This document shows positions 40,965-52,136 of a stretch of 64,000 bases of DNA, piece after piece. A program made the position numbers and the translations under genes. The DNA is from Candidatus Enterovibrio altilux. GTDB lineage: Bacteria > Pseudomonadota > Gammaproteobacteria > Enterobacterales > Vibrionaceae. The DNA lies in contig NZ_CP020663.1 of assembly GCF_002381345.1 (NCBI RefSeq), positions 279,519 through 343,518 of the forward strand, read 5' to 3'. Position 1 is the stretch's first letter. Every line of letters begins with the position of its first letter. The notes beneath the pieces were generated by a model. That model saw only the letters and a list, made by a program, of their open reading frames with translations, was not told the origin of the DNA and did no database searches.

Positions 40965-43562
40965 GTGCTTGAAGCCTACTATAAACATGTAAAAGAACGT
41001 GCCGCTCAGGGTATCGTCCCTAAACCACTAGATGCAAAACAAACAGCTAGTCTTATTGAACTGCTCAAAAATCCACCTGCAGGTGAGGACATAATCCTAA
41101 TTGATCTGTTAGAAAATCGCATTCCGCCTGGCGTTGATGAAGCTGCATATGTGAAAGCATGCTTTCTGGCAGCAGTTGCCAAAGGTGAAACAACATCGCC
41201 ACTTATCAGTAAAGAAAAAGCGGTTGCACTGTTAGGCACTATGCAAGGTGGTTACAACATTGAATCACTTATTACCTTTTTAGATAATGAAGCCCTTGCA
41301 CCTATCGCGGTAAAAGCACTTGCTCATACGCTGCTAATATTTGACGCTTTCTATGACATAGAAGATAAAGCGAACGCTGGTAACGCGCACGCAAAAAAAA
41401 TTATACAATGCTGGGCAGAAGCAAAATGGTTTTTATCTAAACCTAATGTACCAGAAAAAGTAACACTTACTGTATTTAAAGTTACCGGTGAAACGAACAC
41501 AGATGACTTGTCACCAGCCCCTGATGCTTGGTCTCGTCCAGATATTCCTTTGCATGCACTTGCAATGCTCAAGAACGCACGAGATGGTATTAAACCAGAT
41601 CAACCAGGTGTTATTGGCTCTATCAAACAAATCGAGGCATTAAAAGAAAAAGGTCATCGGCTTGTGTACGTTGGTGACGTCGTTGGTACAGGCTCTTCAC
41701 GTAAGTCAGCGACTAACTCAGTGCTTTGGTTCATGGGTAATGATATCCCTCATGTACCAAACAAACGTACTGGCGGTTACTGTCTAGGTGGAAAAATTGC
41801 TCCAATTTTTTTTAACACAATGGAAGATGCTGGCGCACTACCAATCGAATTGGATGTATCTAAACTAAGCATGGGTGATGTAATTGACGTTTACCCATTT
41901 AAAGGCGAAGTATGCGCTCATGGTACGAACAATGTGCTGTCAACGTTCTCTTTGAAAACGGATGTACTGTATGACGAAGTACGGGCAGGTGGTCGTATTC
42001 CACTAATCATTGGTCGTGGCCTGACTGACAGAGCACGTGAAGCATTAGGCCTTAGTGCTTCAGATGTATTCCGTCGTTCACAACCTATTGTTGATTCAGG
42101 TAAAGGCTTTACACTTTCTCAAAAAATAGTGGGTAAAGCGTGTGGAGTAATAGGTATTCGTCCTGGTACGTACTGTGAGCCTAAGATGACCACTGTGGGC
42201 TCTCAGGACACCACAGGACCTATGACTCGTGATGAGTTAAAAGACCTTGCGTGTTTAGGTTTCTCTGCGGATCTTACCCTGCAGTCATTCTGCCATACGT
42301 CTGCGTATCCGAAACCTGTGGATGTTATCACACATCACACATTGCCTGATTTCATTATCAATCGAGGTGGTATTGCACTTCGTCCTGGTGATGGTGTTAT
42401 CCATTCATGGCTAAACCGGATGCTTTTACCTGATACTGTAGGTACCGGTGGTGATTCGCACACTCGTTTTCCATTGGGCATTTCATTCCCCGCCGGTTCT
42501 GGATTGGTGGCATTCGCTGCGGCAACTGGTGTTATGCCGCTGGATATGCCTGAATCGATTTTAGTGCGTTTTAAAGGGAAAATGCAGTCGGGTATCACAC
42601 TACGTGATTTGGTACATGCGATTCCTTATTACGGTATCAAGCAAGGTCTGCTGACCGTTGAAAAAGCAGGCAAAATTAACGAATTTTCTGGCCGTATACT
42701 GGAAATAGAAGGTGTTGAACACCTCACTGTTGAGCAGGCATTTGAACTATCTGATGCGTCTGCAGAACGCTCCGCAGCAGGTTGTACTGTTAAATTATCG
42801 TCAAAATCCGTGGTTGAATATCTGAGTTCCAATGTTGTGATGTTGAAGTGGATGATTAGCGAAGGCTACTCCAACCGTCGTACCATTGAGCGCCGTATCT
42901 CTGCAATGGAAGCGTGGTTAGCTAACCCAGAATTGATGGAAGCTGACAAAGACGCTGAGTATGCAGAAATGATGGAGATAGATCTGGCTGACATTAAGGA
43001 GCCAATTCTGTGTGCACCAAACGATCCAGATGATGCACGCTTACTATCTGAAGTTGCTGGAGAAAAAATTGACGAAGTTTTCATTGGTAGCTGTATGACT
43101 AACATTGGTCACTTTCGTGCAGCGGGTAAACTTCTCGATACGTTCGGTAGTACGCTTGAAACTCGTCTGTGGATCGCGCCCCCAACAAAAATGGATCGCG
43201 ATCAATTGATAGAAGAAGGTTACTATGGCATCTTCGGGCGTGCCGGAGTTCGTATCGAAACGCCAGGATGTTCACTGTGTATGGGTAACCAAGCGCGCGT
43301 TGCAGATAAAGCAACCGTGATTTCTACCTCCACGCGTAACTTCCCGAATCGTTTGGGTAAAGGAGCAAATGTTTACTTGTCATCTGCAGAACTCGCTTCT
43401 GTCAGTGCGATTATTGGTCGTATTCCATCGATTGAAGAGTACCTTGAGTTTGCTAAACAAATAGACACAACAGCAACTGATACTTACCGCTATTTGAACT
43501 TTCACCGGATGAATGAATATACTAAAAAAGCGGATACAGTAATTATTCAAACCGCGGTTTAG
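40965..43562 (+). CDS. acnB: Aconitate hydratase B
   Basis: The main TCA-cycle aconitase: citrate to isocitrate through cis-aconitate, with a 4Fe-4S cluster. I start at GTG 40965 ([16 protein letters not shown]), which matches the E. coli N-terminus and gives 865 residues, the E. coli length. GAGGGA lies seven bases upstream and includes an in-frame ATG at 40950 that is probably not the start. The HEAT-like domain is N-terminal, then the swivel domain ([32 protein letters not shown]), and the cluster cysteines in FIGSCMTN and PGCSLCMGN are intact. Full conservation here indicates respiratory metabolism is kept. Confidence 0.97.
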   Translation: MLEAYYKHVKERAAQGIVPKPLDAKQTASLIELLKNPPAGEDIILIDLLENRIPPGVDEAAYVKACFLAAVAKGETTSPLISKEKAVALLGTMQGGYNIESLITFLDNEALAPIAVKALAHTLLIFDAFYDIEDKANAGNAHAKKIIQCWAEAKWFLSKPNVPEKVTLTVFKVTGETNTDDLSPAPDAWSRPDIPLHALAMLKNARDGIKPDQPGVIGSIKQIEALKEKGHRLVYVGDVVGTGSSRKSATNSVLWFMGNDIPHVPNKRTGGYCLGGKIAPIFFNTMEDAGALPIELDVSKLSMGDVIDVYPFKGEVCAHGTNNVLSTFSLKTDVLYDEVRAGGRIPLIIGRGLTDRAREALGLSASDVFRRSQPIVDSGKGFTLSQKIVGKACGVIGIRPGTYCEPKMTTVGSQDTTGPMTRDELKDLACLGFSADLTLQSFCHTSAYPKPVDVITHHTLPDFIINRGGIALRPGDGVIHSWLNRMLLPDTVGTGGDSHTRFPLGISFPAGSGLVAFAAATGVMPLDMPESILVRFKGKMQSGITLRDLVHAIPYYGIKQGLLTVEKAGKINEFSGRILEIEGVEHLTVEQAFELSDASAERSAAGCTVKLSSKSVVEYLSSNVVMLKWMISEGYSNRRTIERRISAMEAWLANPELMEADKDAEYAEMMEIDLADIKEPILCAPNDPDDARLLSEVAGEKIDEVFIGSCMTNIGHFRAAGKLLDTFGSTLETRLWIAPPTKMDRDQLIEEGYYGIFGRAGVRIETPGCSLCMGNQARVADKATVISTSTRNFPNRLGKGANVYLSSAELASVSAIIGRIPSIEEYLEFAKQIDTTATDTYRYLNFHRMNEYTKKADTVIIQTAV

Positions 43563-43628
43563 TAGCTGTATGACATGTTTAAATTTGAGATGCCAAATAA
43601 AAAAAGTCTTCAGATTTGAAGTAATCTC

Positions 43629-43853
43629 AGCTTTATTTTTTACTCCGAGTTCAGATAGCAAATCTCAACAATATTAGCTATTAGACAATCGCTTTCGTGT
43701 TGGCATACTTAACCTTGTCAACTTACTTAACGCTTCCATCATGGTGTGGGTTTCGCTAATCTGAGTTGTGTCATCCCTTAGACTCAATCTTCTTCCCAGT
43801 AATTTTGTAACTCGAACCTTTACTTCCTCAGCTAGGGAACGTTTATGGTAACC
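43629..43853 (-). mobile_element. 3'-end fragment of IS5-like element (part B of chimeric unit)
   Basis: From AGCTTTATTTTTTACTCCGA to CGTTTATGGTAACC, which is the recurrent junction point. Confidence 0.85.
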
Positions 43854-44763
43854 GACTTTATTTCCTACAATCAGGAAACTCAATTTTCAATTAACATTCT
43901 AAACAACTAAGCAAATTTAAATATTTAGGTTTAAAAAAAAGCTTCGCTGCACAACAACTAACTGGAAGCAGTATAATCAAGCTTTAATCAATCATGACTC
44001 ACTAACAGTTTGTATTGATATAGAAGCTATTCAGCTATGGAATCAAACTAAGCAGAATAATCATGGAAGATCTCGTTTCTTTAACCACTTAGCCATTACG
44101 ACGAACCTCATGGTTAAATGCATATTTTCAATGCCATTGTGATACCTTTACTATTCATGCATTAATAAGCAAGCCAAAACGGTTAACGTCACGTTCAAGA
44201 TGGAAAATCAAGAAACCATCCAGCACTTATTCATTGATTATACGAGGCTCAAAATCTACGGTCAAAGCGAATAGCAAGTACAAAGCATGACACTGATGGG
44301 AAACGGCAAGTCTGGCGTAAATTACATTTAACAGTAAGTATCAATACACATGAAATCATTGCTGCTAAATTCAATGCATCCAATGTGACTGATAGTAAAG
44401 TGCTACCTAACTTTCTCAAGCAGACCAGCAGAATAAGCAATAACATATCAGCCGATGGTGCTTATGACACCAGATCATCTTACGAAACCGTTCGTATTAA
44501 ACGTACGGTTCAAATCAGCATTGAAAAATAAGATATGGTTATCATCAACGTTTCCTATCAGAGACAGCAATGTTGTTAGTCAAAAAAATTAATTGGAAGG
44601 ACATTGATCCTAAAAGATCATAATGTTCCACTTAACGAAAGTAATGCCATGATAAAAACATTAAATAAGATAACTGAGCTAGGTATGCCTAAAACAAAAG
44701 CTATTGTCTTATGATGAATAATATTGAAATTTACTTTCTAAACTCTAATTAGAAAACAAAGCC
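43854..44763 (+). mobile_element. Decayed IS5-like element (part A of chimeric unit)
   Basis: Begins GACTTTATTTCCTACAATCA and ends AATTAGAAAACAAAGCC. Same arrangement as 26186-27413. Confidence 0.85.
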
Positions 44764-44842
44764 ATGCTGTAGATGTAGTTTTTTAAAAATTTTACGATAA
44801 AACCCTTAAAAAATTTGTTAAAATTTTTTATTTGGCTGCTTT

Positions 44843-45238
44843 TTACTGTACGCAATCATGATGATTGATCTTGCATTCAAACACCGAATGGCCGCGATTA
44901 TCTCGAAATAACAGATCATACTCAACGCCTTGTTTCATTAGCCATGTAATTTCATTGTCCAAGCAGTACGCTTTTTTAAGACTGTATGCAAGTACTGTCG
45001 GTGTAATGTTACTGTTACCAAAATAAAGAAGCATTAACTCAATATTAGTACCATTTGCTTTTGCACGAATAATATTATAACCTTTCATGCTAACAGGAAC
45101 GATATTACTCAACATATCTGCACGTTGTGCAGCTAAAGTTGCAGCAATTTTTTGATTAGACGTACTGGAACATGCCGTAATAAACATGATCAGTAAGCCA
45201 GAGTAAATTATTCGTCTTATGGTTAAAACTAATCGCAT
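44843..45238 (-). CDS. Lipoprotein, probable type II secretion pilotin (AspS/GspS-beta type)
   Basis: ATG 45238 has AAGGA seven bases upstream and gives 131 residues. The signal peptide ends in ITACSS (lipobox, Cys23). The mature part shows MKGYNIIRAKANGTNIELML, LKKAYCLDNEI and GVEYDLLFRDNRGH with cysteines near the middle and end. This layout resembles AspS/YghG, the Vibrio-type pilotin that takes the GspD secretin to the outer membrane. The similarity is recalled by pattern only; a plain uncharacterised lipoprotein is the alternative. No gsp genes are in the window. Confidence 0.6.
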   Translation of the reverse strand: MRLVLTIRRIIYSGLLIMFITACSSTSNQKIAATLAAQRADMLSNIVPVSMKGYNIIRAKANGTNIELMLLYFGNSNITPTVLAYSLKKAYCLDNEITWLMKQGVEYDLLFRDNRGHSVFECKINHHDCVQ

Positions 45239-45587
45239 TAAAAGATCCTTTGTCTTTTTCATTGCCAATTATATGGACAACATTTTTACAATGGTTTAGC
45301 AATACTCAATCAACTTAAATACACAGGCTTGAGTATTTCATTCTTGATATCAAAGATATCTAGAACCATTGAAAAAGTCATAATGCTAAATTAATTAATA
45401 ACTTCTTTGCAATAATATTTACTTCTGAAACATGCTATTCCTTGAATCTTCATTTATTACCTTCCGGAGCTTCTCTATTGAGTTGAAATTTGGGCTATAA
45501 GAGCAAATGTAGTAAAAAGCAATATTAAAAATAAATACCGTACCTTTGATGAAATTACTCCGATACTTCTGCTTCATCGAGAACAAT
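45239..45587. other. Non-coding spacer
   Basis: AT-rich, no gene or IS end recognised; contains the lipoprotein promoter by position. Confidence 0.4.
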
Positions 45588-46293
45588 ATGAATTAATGCA
45601 GAAGCTATTCAGCTATGGGATCAGACTAAACAGAATAAGCATGGAAGACTTTGTTTATTTAGTGAATCAGCAATTACCACGGTCCTCATGGTTAAATACA
45701 TACTTTCAATGCCATTGTCATGCCCTCACTATTCATGCATTAGCAAGCAAGCCAAAACAATTAACGTCACGTTTAAAACGAAGAATAAAGGAAGCATCCA
45801 GAACTTAGCCATTGGCTCTACAGGGCTCACAGTCTATGGTAAAGTATTACTTAATTTGCTCAAAACGACCCGACGCAAAATTAATGAAATATCAGCCGAT
45901 GATGCTTATGACACCAAATAATGTTACGAAACCATTCGGATTAAATGAGCGGTTCACTCATCCCGCCAAGAAAAGGCGCAATTTTTTGAAAGCAAGGTTA
46001 TGCGTGTAATTTAATGGTAAGTTACCAGAAGCTATACGGTTCAAATAAGCGTTAAAAAACGAAGTATAGTTACCGTAAATATTCTCTATCAAAGACAACA
46101 ATGGTTCGGGTCAAAAAACTACTTGGGAGGACATTGAGCTTAAGATATCATAATGCTCAAATTAGCGAAACTTACACCATAATAAAAACGTTAAATAAGC
46201 CGGCCAGGCTAAGTATGCCTAAAACAAAAGCTATTATTTAATTCTTAATCATGTTGAGCTTTGCTATCTAAACTTGAATGAGGTAATAAATCC
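45588..46293 (+). mobile_element. IS5-like element missing its 5' end
   Basis: Starts inside the transposase (GAATTAATGCAGAAGCTATT) and ends CTTGAATGAGGTAATAAATCC. Contains scraps such as CPHYSCISKQAKTINVTFK. Confidence 0.75.
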
Positions 46294-46309
46294 ATAATAA
46301 TGGTATACT

Positions 46310-46645
46310 AAAGGCAGCTAAGCAAGCCTAAGAATAGAACGAATATTACAAATTTTTTCAATACATTGAGAATATCCATTCGTTCATGAGAGTCGCGCAA
46401 TGGTTCAATGGTCAAACAAACGAAACTTCCCACAACTTATCTGTTTGGTTTAATACTATAGCTGAATGATTCCTTCATACATTCAAAATGTCCATAAGCC
46501 ACCATCACTTAAAATTAATTATACGACTTCCAGTTGATGATTTTATAGCTAAGCTTGCTTAAATGCTTAAATGCTTAAATGCTTAAATGAACTTAGCTTA
46601 GAGTGTAGATTGATAATTTAGTTCTTTCATTTAAAAAAGAAAGCT
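46310..46645 (-). mobile_element. 5'-part fragment of IS5-like element
   Basis: Minus-strand sequence from about GCAGCTAAGCAAGCC to TTTAAAAAAGAAAGC. Contains the 8-bp repeat expansion at 46557-46588. Confidence 0.7.
46557..46588 (+). repeat. Four tandem copies of GCTTAAAT
   Basis: Perfect 8-bp units start at 46557, 46565, 46573 and 46581 inside an IS fragment, where other copies have a single GACCTGAATATTTAAG-like stretch. A local slippage expansion. Confidence 0.9.
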
Positions 46646-46901
46646 AATACAGGGAGAAAGTCTGGTAAAAATTTTCGATATTGATAAAAATAGAGTTTAA
46701 GTGATTTATGTTCAGGTCTTCGTGCAGCCAATAGGTTTTCTCTAACGCTTGAATTTCATCTTTGTATTTAATTTATTTTTTATGTTAAATTCCACTTAGT
46801 TTAAAAACGATGAATAAAAAACGGCTTAATAATATTCAGCTATTTTTTGTAGCTGATCTCTTTAGTGTAAGCGTTCAAGCTGCAATATAACTTTATTTAT
46901 A
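46646..46901. other. Non-coding spacer downstream of elyC
   Basis: No gene, no clear IS sequence; no convincing terminator beyond a weak AGCTA/TAGCT hairpin near 46840. Confidence 0.4.
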
Positions 46902-47765
46902 CTAGCTTAATACATACAAAAACTTGTTATCATATTTTTTTACTGAGTCATTTATCGTAAGTTCCGATGATGTTACAGAGTCACCCTGAAGCTGCACTTT
47001 TTGCTGTGTGATTTTATCACGTAACAGATACCAAATTTGACCTAAGCAAACATGCCAATAGCGTTCAAATTGTTCCAGGTATTGTGCACGAAGCGAATAT
47101 TTAATCCAAGGTTGATGAATGTTTTTTTGAGCCATGTAATTCGTGGGTGCAGGGATCGGGTTTAAACCCGCATTTTTAAATTCATATAATGCTCGTGGCA
47201 TATGGCTTGCTGACGTCACTAAAACTAAGTTACTTTGCCCCACAATAGATGCAGCATGGAATACTTCTTCCCAAGTGCCCTTTTCCGTTTCTAGAAGAAG
47301 TATGTTGTTTTTGTGCACTCCCATCGCCATGGCTACTCGTGCAAGCATTCGTGCATGGCTTACTTCGTTACCACCTACATACCCTGACAAAATGAGTTTA
47401 GACGTTGGGTACATAAAGTGGATACGTATTCCTTCAATTAACCTCATTAATGCCGTAGGTGACAATTCTGATGTTGGAGGAATTTCATAATCAACAACAT
47501 GGCCATGACCTAATACCATTACATAGTTAATGGGTTCACTCGGTGTGAGGAACCCCATATATTGACGTTCAAGCTTCATCAAAAGTAAAGATGATAATGG
47601 CTGGAATGAAACCAGAGCAATTAAAAACAAAGAAATAAAGACCAAAAATGAACCAAATCCTATCCTCTGCGTGAACCAGATGAAGAACAAGCCCAAAAAA
47701 CCAAGAATTAGTAGCGCAGGGAGTGGCATAAGTAAAGTTGATATAAATTTTTTCAGCTCAAACAT
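46902..47765 (-). CDS. elyC: ElyC-like envelope biogenesis factor (DUF218)
   Basis: 287 residues with two N-terminal membrane segments (LLMPLPALLILGFLGLFFIW and LVFISLFLIALVSFQPLSSL), then a DUF218 domain: VMVLGHG, LMRLIEGIRIHFMYPTSKLI, the SGY/GGNEVSHARMLA region and LVLVTSASHMPRALYEF, followed by LNPIPAPTNYMA. E. coli ElyC (YcbC) affects lipid-carrier use in peptidoglycan and ECA synthesis. Position 86 reads GHG where E. coli has GGG. The last 25 or so residues are an extra tail compared with E. coli. SanA/YdcF-type DUF218 proteins are the alternative, but the membrane layout favours ElyC. Confidence 0.85.
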   Translation of the reverse strand: MFELKKFISTLLMPLPALLILGFLGLFFIWFTQRIGFGSFLVFISLFLIALVSFQPLSSLLLMKLERQYMGFLTPSEPINYVMVLGHGHVVDYEIPPTSELSPTALMRLIEGIRIHFMYPTSKLILSGYVGGNEVSHARMLARVAMAMGVHKNNILLLETEKGTWEEVFHAASIVGQSNLVLVTSASHMPRALYEFKNAGLNPIPAPTNYMAQKNIHQPWIKYSLRAQYLEQFERYWHVCLGQIWYLLRDKITQQKVQLQGDSVTSSELTINDSVKKYDNKFLYVLS

Positions 47766-47974
47766 GAAATGTTGCCTAGAATATAGTCAAATAAGGGTCA
47801 ATATGTATGTCAAATTTTTATTAACAGCAAGCATATACATAATAGCTCCATTGAAGAATATGATGATGAAGGGAGTGTAAAAGAGCATATAAATTTCGAT
47901 AACACTACCCATGAATTTAATAAAACACTTATTAAATGGAGCTTTGTTGCTTAGCTCGTATTCATATAACCAGA

Positions 47975-48930
47975 ACATGGTTAACTATTAGGTGAGTGCT
48001 TTCATTTTAAACATACCTAGCCTTTAAGCTCATTTAAGGCTTTTATCGTAGCATAAGTCTAGCCAATCTAAACATTATAATCCCTTAGGCTCAATATCTC
48101 TTCGAAGAGTTTTGGACTCGAAATGTACCCATCTAGTAAGAGGGAATCTTTATGGTAACTATACCTCATTTTTCAACGCTTGTTTGAATCGTATAACTTT
48201 TGGTAACTAACCGATAAATTACGCAAGTAACCTCATTTTCAAAAAATTGTTCCTTTTCTTAGTGGAATAAAAACTGTAGTCTGATATTTCATTGGTCCTT
48301 CAGCAGATCTGTCTGAGCACATTAAGTAGCACTTCGCCGTTAGTCACATTCGATGCGTTTAACTCAGCAGCAATGATTTCCTGCGTATTAATATCTACCG
48401 TTCAATGTAACTGACGCTAAACCCGCCGTTTCCCATCAGTGCTATGCCTTTTTACTTGGCGTTTACCTTCGTTGTAAATTTTTATTTTTAAAATCAATAG
48501 TTAAGTACTGGATAGTTCCTGTAATTTTCGTCTTAAACGCGACGTTCACCATTTTGGCTCACTTGCTAATGCATAAGAAATGAGAGCATGATAACAGTGA
48601 TTGAACAAGTTTAAAAAACAGAATGAATGAACCCTTGCAGACCTCTCAATGACATTGAAAATACGCATTTATCCATGAGAGTCGTCGTAATGGCTAAGTC
48701 GCTAAATAAACAAGGACTTCCATGATTACACTGCTTCATTTCATTCCATAGCTGAATAGCTTATTCATCAATCCAAAATATTAGTGGGTCCGATTGATTA
48801 AAACTTGATTATACTGTTTCCAATTCGTTGTTTTGTAGCAAATATTGTTCACATACCTGAATATTTAAGTGAACCTAGCTGTTTAGAGTATTGATCAAAA
48901 ATTTAGTTTCCTTATTTAGGAAATAAAGCC
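47975..48930 (-). mobile_element. Decayed IS5-like element, 3' end trimmed (part A of chimeric unit)
   Basis: Minus-strand remains from AACATGGTTAACTATTAGG to TTATTTAGGAAATAAAGCC. Confidence 0.8.
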
Positions 48931-49154
48931 CGTTACCATATGCGTTCTCTAGCAGAGACAGAAATGGTTTGAATTAAACATTGACTGAGAGGAACATTGA
49001 GTTTAAGAGGTAACAATATTCAAATTAACGAAACTTACGGCATGATAAAAGCGTTACATAAGCTGGTAGAGCTAAGTATGCCTAAAACAAAAATAATTGT
49101 TTAGTAATTAATTATCTTAGAATTTGCTCCCTGAACTCGAATTAGGAAACAAAA
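48931..49154 (+). mobile_element. 3'-end fragment of IS5-like element (part B of chimeric unit)
   Basis: Starts CGTTACCATATGCGTTCTCT and ends GAATTAGGAAACAAAATTC. Same junction as 8364/8365. Confidence 0.85.
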
Positions 49155-49301
49155 TTCATTAAAATCACAAATGCATAGCAGCGCTCATAATTCGTCTTTC
49201 ATCTGACGCACTTTATTGCTTAATAACTACACTGATAATAAGAGTTCAAAATCGTATTTTAATCATAATGCCAACATGGATTTATTTGGTGGGTGACCGT
49301 T

Positions 49302-50531
49302 ATGAGCTTCATTGCATTCAATCAACATACTTCATCGCAAAAAAGTCTTCACATAGTAAATTGTTTAGCATCATTTTTTGTTTCACTAATTTTTATTTAT
49401 TTCATTTATCGTCTATTTCAAACCTATGATTGGGGGCACTCATTTACTAAATTTCTCTGTTTTAGTGGCTTATTCGCCTTAATCCTGATGCTTTTCAAAC
49501 ACCGTCATCAACAAGACGATATTGGTAATATTTTACTTATCACAGAATGTTTACTTGCTTTAGCTGGACTTGCATTCATTCTTGTTCGTATGATACCAGT
49601 CTATGGTGAGTTTATATTTGTACCTCCGACGGTTGATATCGGCTACACTACTGAACACGCTGCTAAGCAATTTTTTCTTTTTGGACAAAACCCATATCTT
49701 AGCCAAGACATCAATGTTCGCCCTGAACTTGCACCAAAGCATCGTGGGTTTCATTATGGCCCAGGAATGTTACTTGGATATGCTCCCGCTGCTTTTTTTC
49801 CTGATATTGGCTACAAAGCAATGAGCTTGTTATACTTCATTATTGCGTCTATTTCTTTAAGTATGCTAGTTTTCAATAATATCAAAAAAAAGGGATGCTG
49901 GCAGGTTATCAGTACAATACTCATCACTCTCGTATTGTTTCTATTGCCAGAGCGACTTTGGTATGAAGTTTTCAAAGTAGGAGCAAACGATATATACCCC
50001 GTCGCATTGCTTCTATTGGGTATCGTTTGCGTCCAAAAAGAACAATGGCTATTTGCCGGGATACTGATGGGACTTTCGATTGCATCCAAATTTTCCCCTG
50101 CTGCATTCTTGCTGATCATGTTTTTACGTAAAGATATTCAGCGCAATTTTTTCATTGGCTGTGTGTTGGGTATAATGCCACTTATTGTCTTTCTCGCATG
50201 GGATTATCATGCCATAATGGCAAATGTATTTATTCTTCGCATGAGTCTTGAGTTCGACTCAACCAGCCTTTACTCCATCACGCCAGATACACTACATGTT
50301 TTATTCCCTCTGGTCCAATTTTGCGCAGTGCTCTATTTTATCGTTCGCAACGTCAACAGAACGTTATACTCGGAGGAAATACTGGTATGCTTTACGCTAT
50401 TACTTATTGTCATTGAAGTGTCATTTCAGGAAATGCACGCAAACCATTTGATTTGGTTCTATCCGTTCATTGCTTTTATCGTGGGAACCCACCGACATAG
50501 ATTATTCCTTACGAAGGGCTTTGTTTCTTAG
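49302..50531 (+). CDS. Polytopic membrane protein, GT-C glycosyltransferase-like; C-terminus cut by an IS
   Basis: About 409 residues from ATG 49302 (an in-frame GTG lies nine bases upstream). I count around ten hydrophobic segments, with a large extracytoplasmic loop near residues 105-160 (VPPTVDIGYTTEHAAKQFFLFGQNPYL, HYGPGMLLGYAP) and GLSIASKFSPAAFLLI later. This layout recalls GT87/DUF2029-type mannosyltransferases that use lipid-linked sugars, but I see no diagnostic catalytic motif and cannot name a substrate. The last four residues G-F-V-S and the stop TAG are the IS terminus GGCTTTGTTTCTTAG at 50517, so the native C-terminus was replaced. Neighbours give no functional clue. Confidence 0.65.
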   Translation: MSFIAFNQHTSSQKSLHIVNCLASFFVSLIFIYFIYRLFQTYDWGHSFTKFLCFSGLFALILMLFKHRHQQDDIGNILLITECLLALAGLAFILVRMIPVYGEFIFVPPTVDIGYTTEHAAKQFFLFGQNPYLSQDINVRPELAPKHRGFHYGPGMLLGYAPAAFFPDIGYKAMSLLYFIIASISLSMLVFNNIKKKGCWQVISTILITLVLFLLPERLWYEVFKVGANDIYPVALLLLGIVCVQKEQWLFAGILMGLSIASKFSPAAFLLIMFLRKDIQRNFFIGCVLGIMPLIVFLAWDYHAIMANVFILRMSLEFDSTSLYSITPDTLHVLFPLVQFCAVLYFIVRNVNRTLYSEEILVCFTLLLIVIEVSFQEMHANHLIWFYPFIAFIVGTHRHRLFLTKGFVS

Positions 50532-51431
50532 TTCTAGCTCAGATGGTAAATCCCAACATGATGCACTATTAGACAATAGCTTTCGTTTTAGGCATACCTA
50601 GTCTTATCAGCTTATTGGACGCTTTTATCATGCCGTCAGTTTCAACTAACCTGAATTGCATGCTCCTTAGGTTCCATGTCCCTCCCAGTAATTTTTTAAC
50701 TTGAACTCTTGCTGTCTCTGCTAGGAAACGTTTACAGTAACTATGCTCCGTTTTCCAGCGCTGATTTGAACCGTATAACTGCAGATAACTCACTGTTAAA
50801 TTAAACAGATGAGCCGTTCCTAACGTTGTTCCTTTTTTGGGGGAACAACTGGAACCGTCCATTAAATATGAACGGTTTCGTAACACGGTCTGGTATTGTA
50901 AACACCATCGCAGAATATCTTATTAATTCTTCGGCAAGTCTGGCGTAAATTAGGCAACACTTCACCATGAATCACATTTGATAAACTTAACTCAGCAACA
51001 ATAATTTCATACATATTTATATCTACCACTAAATGTAACTTACACCAAACTCATCGTTTCCCATCAAAGCAATGTTTTTATACTTTTTATTTTCATTCAC
51101 TGTAAACTTTGGGTCCCATAGCATCAATGGCTAAGTTCTAAATGGTTCCTTTATTCTTCATTTTGAATATAGCGTTAACCGTTTTAGCTCACTTTCTAAT
51201 ACATTAATAGTGAGAGAACGACAACGGCAGTTGAGCAAATTTAAGAATAGAATTAATGAAACCTCCCATAATTACCCTGCTTAATTTAATTCCATAGCTG
51301 CACGGCTTCTTCGCCAATTCACAATGTTAGTCAGCCACAATTGAATAAAGCTTGATTATACTGCTGCCAGTCAGTTATTTTATAGTGAAGTTTATTTATA
51401 GCCCTGAGTATTTAAGTGAACCTGCCATTTT
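50517..51431 (-). mobile_element. IS5-like element inserted between a membrane-protein gene and rarA
   Basis: The left end GGCTTTGTTTCTTAGTTCTA supplies the stop codon of the preceding gene. Minus-strand transposase scraps (50569-50886). The right end is lost and the sequence joins the rarA stub at about 51432. Confidence 0.85.
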
Positions 51432-51534
51432 TTGCCCGATGAATCCGTCTAAGTTTATTAGCCGTATACACGCAACCCGGGGAAGACAATCATTGGCAAG
51501 ATAGAAACTTAAATTATTCCATAGGAATACTCAC
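51432..51534 (-). pseudogene. rarA: Stub of rarA (replication-associated recombination protein A)
   Basis: In relatives rarA follows lolA. From GTG 51534 the minus strand drifts, then reads NDCLPRVACIRLINLDGFIGQ, matching the RarA N-terminus DFxPLAARMRPxxLxxFIGQ. Everything after IGQ is replaced by the IS. The clamp-loader-like ATPase RarA is therefore absent at this locus. Confidence 0.75.
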
Positions 51535-51537
51535 TTA

Positions 51538-52131
51538 CTATCGTTGATCGTCCAGCTCCACACCATTTGGAACAGTAAAGCGAAAAAGAGATGCCTTAGG
51601 TGACACATTTTTGATATTTGACATGGCGAAACGGCTAATTTGCCCATCTTGTTCAACAATTGAAAACTTCATTATACAACCATTAGGCAGGACTGTAATG
51701 ATAAGTGTAACCATGTTAGATGCTTTATTTGGTGATAACACAAACTTATCTCCTTCGTGGCTAACATTATAGTTCTGCCAATTTCTTGAGTCGTTACGTA
51801 TTAGCAACGAAAAGGGTGTTTTCGATATCATATCATCTAGCCTCATCGCAGTCACCTGTTCTATAACTGGGCTATAATACCATAACGTTTCACCGTCAAA
51901 AACCAGCAAATTTTCATCAGGAATGATAGTTTTCCAATGAAATAAATTAGGGCGCTTCATGGCCAAGGTACCTTCACTCTCACTAATTACTTCCCCTTCG
52001 GGACTAGTCACCATTTGCTTAAAGACTGCAGTGAAACTATTTAATTTGTCGAGGCGGGTACTCAATTCTTGCTTAGGAGATGCAAGCACTACAGGCGCAC
52101 ATAATAGCAAAGACAACAACATCTGCCTCAT
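51538..52131 (-). CDS. lolA: Outer-membrane lipoprotein carrier LolA
   Basis: The periplasmic chaperone that ferries lipoproteins from LolCDE to LolB. ATG 52131 has GGAG eight bases upstream, inside the ftsK end, and gives 197 residues with a cleavable signal (MRQMLLSLLLCAPVVLA-SPKQEL). Family motifs: TRLDKLNSFTAVFKQ, LAMKRPNLFHWKT, DGETLWYYSP. ORF overlap with ftsK suggests coupling. Confidence 0.94.
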   Translation of the reverse strand: MRQMLLSLLLCAPVVLASPKQELSTRLDKLNSFTAVFKQMVTSPEGEVISESEGTLAMKRPNLFHWKTIIPDENLLVFDGETLWYYSPVIEQVTAMRLDDMISKTPFSLLIRNDSRNWQNYNVSHEGDKFVLSPNKASNMVTLIITVLPNGCIMKFSIVEQDGQISRFAMSNIKNVSPKASLFRFTVPNGVELDDQR

Positions 52132-52136
52132 TCGTA

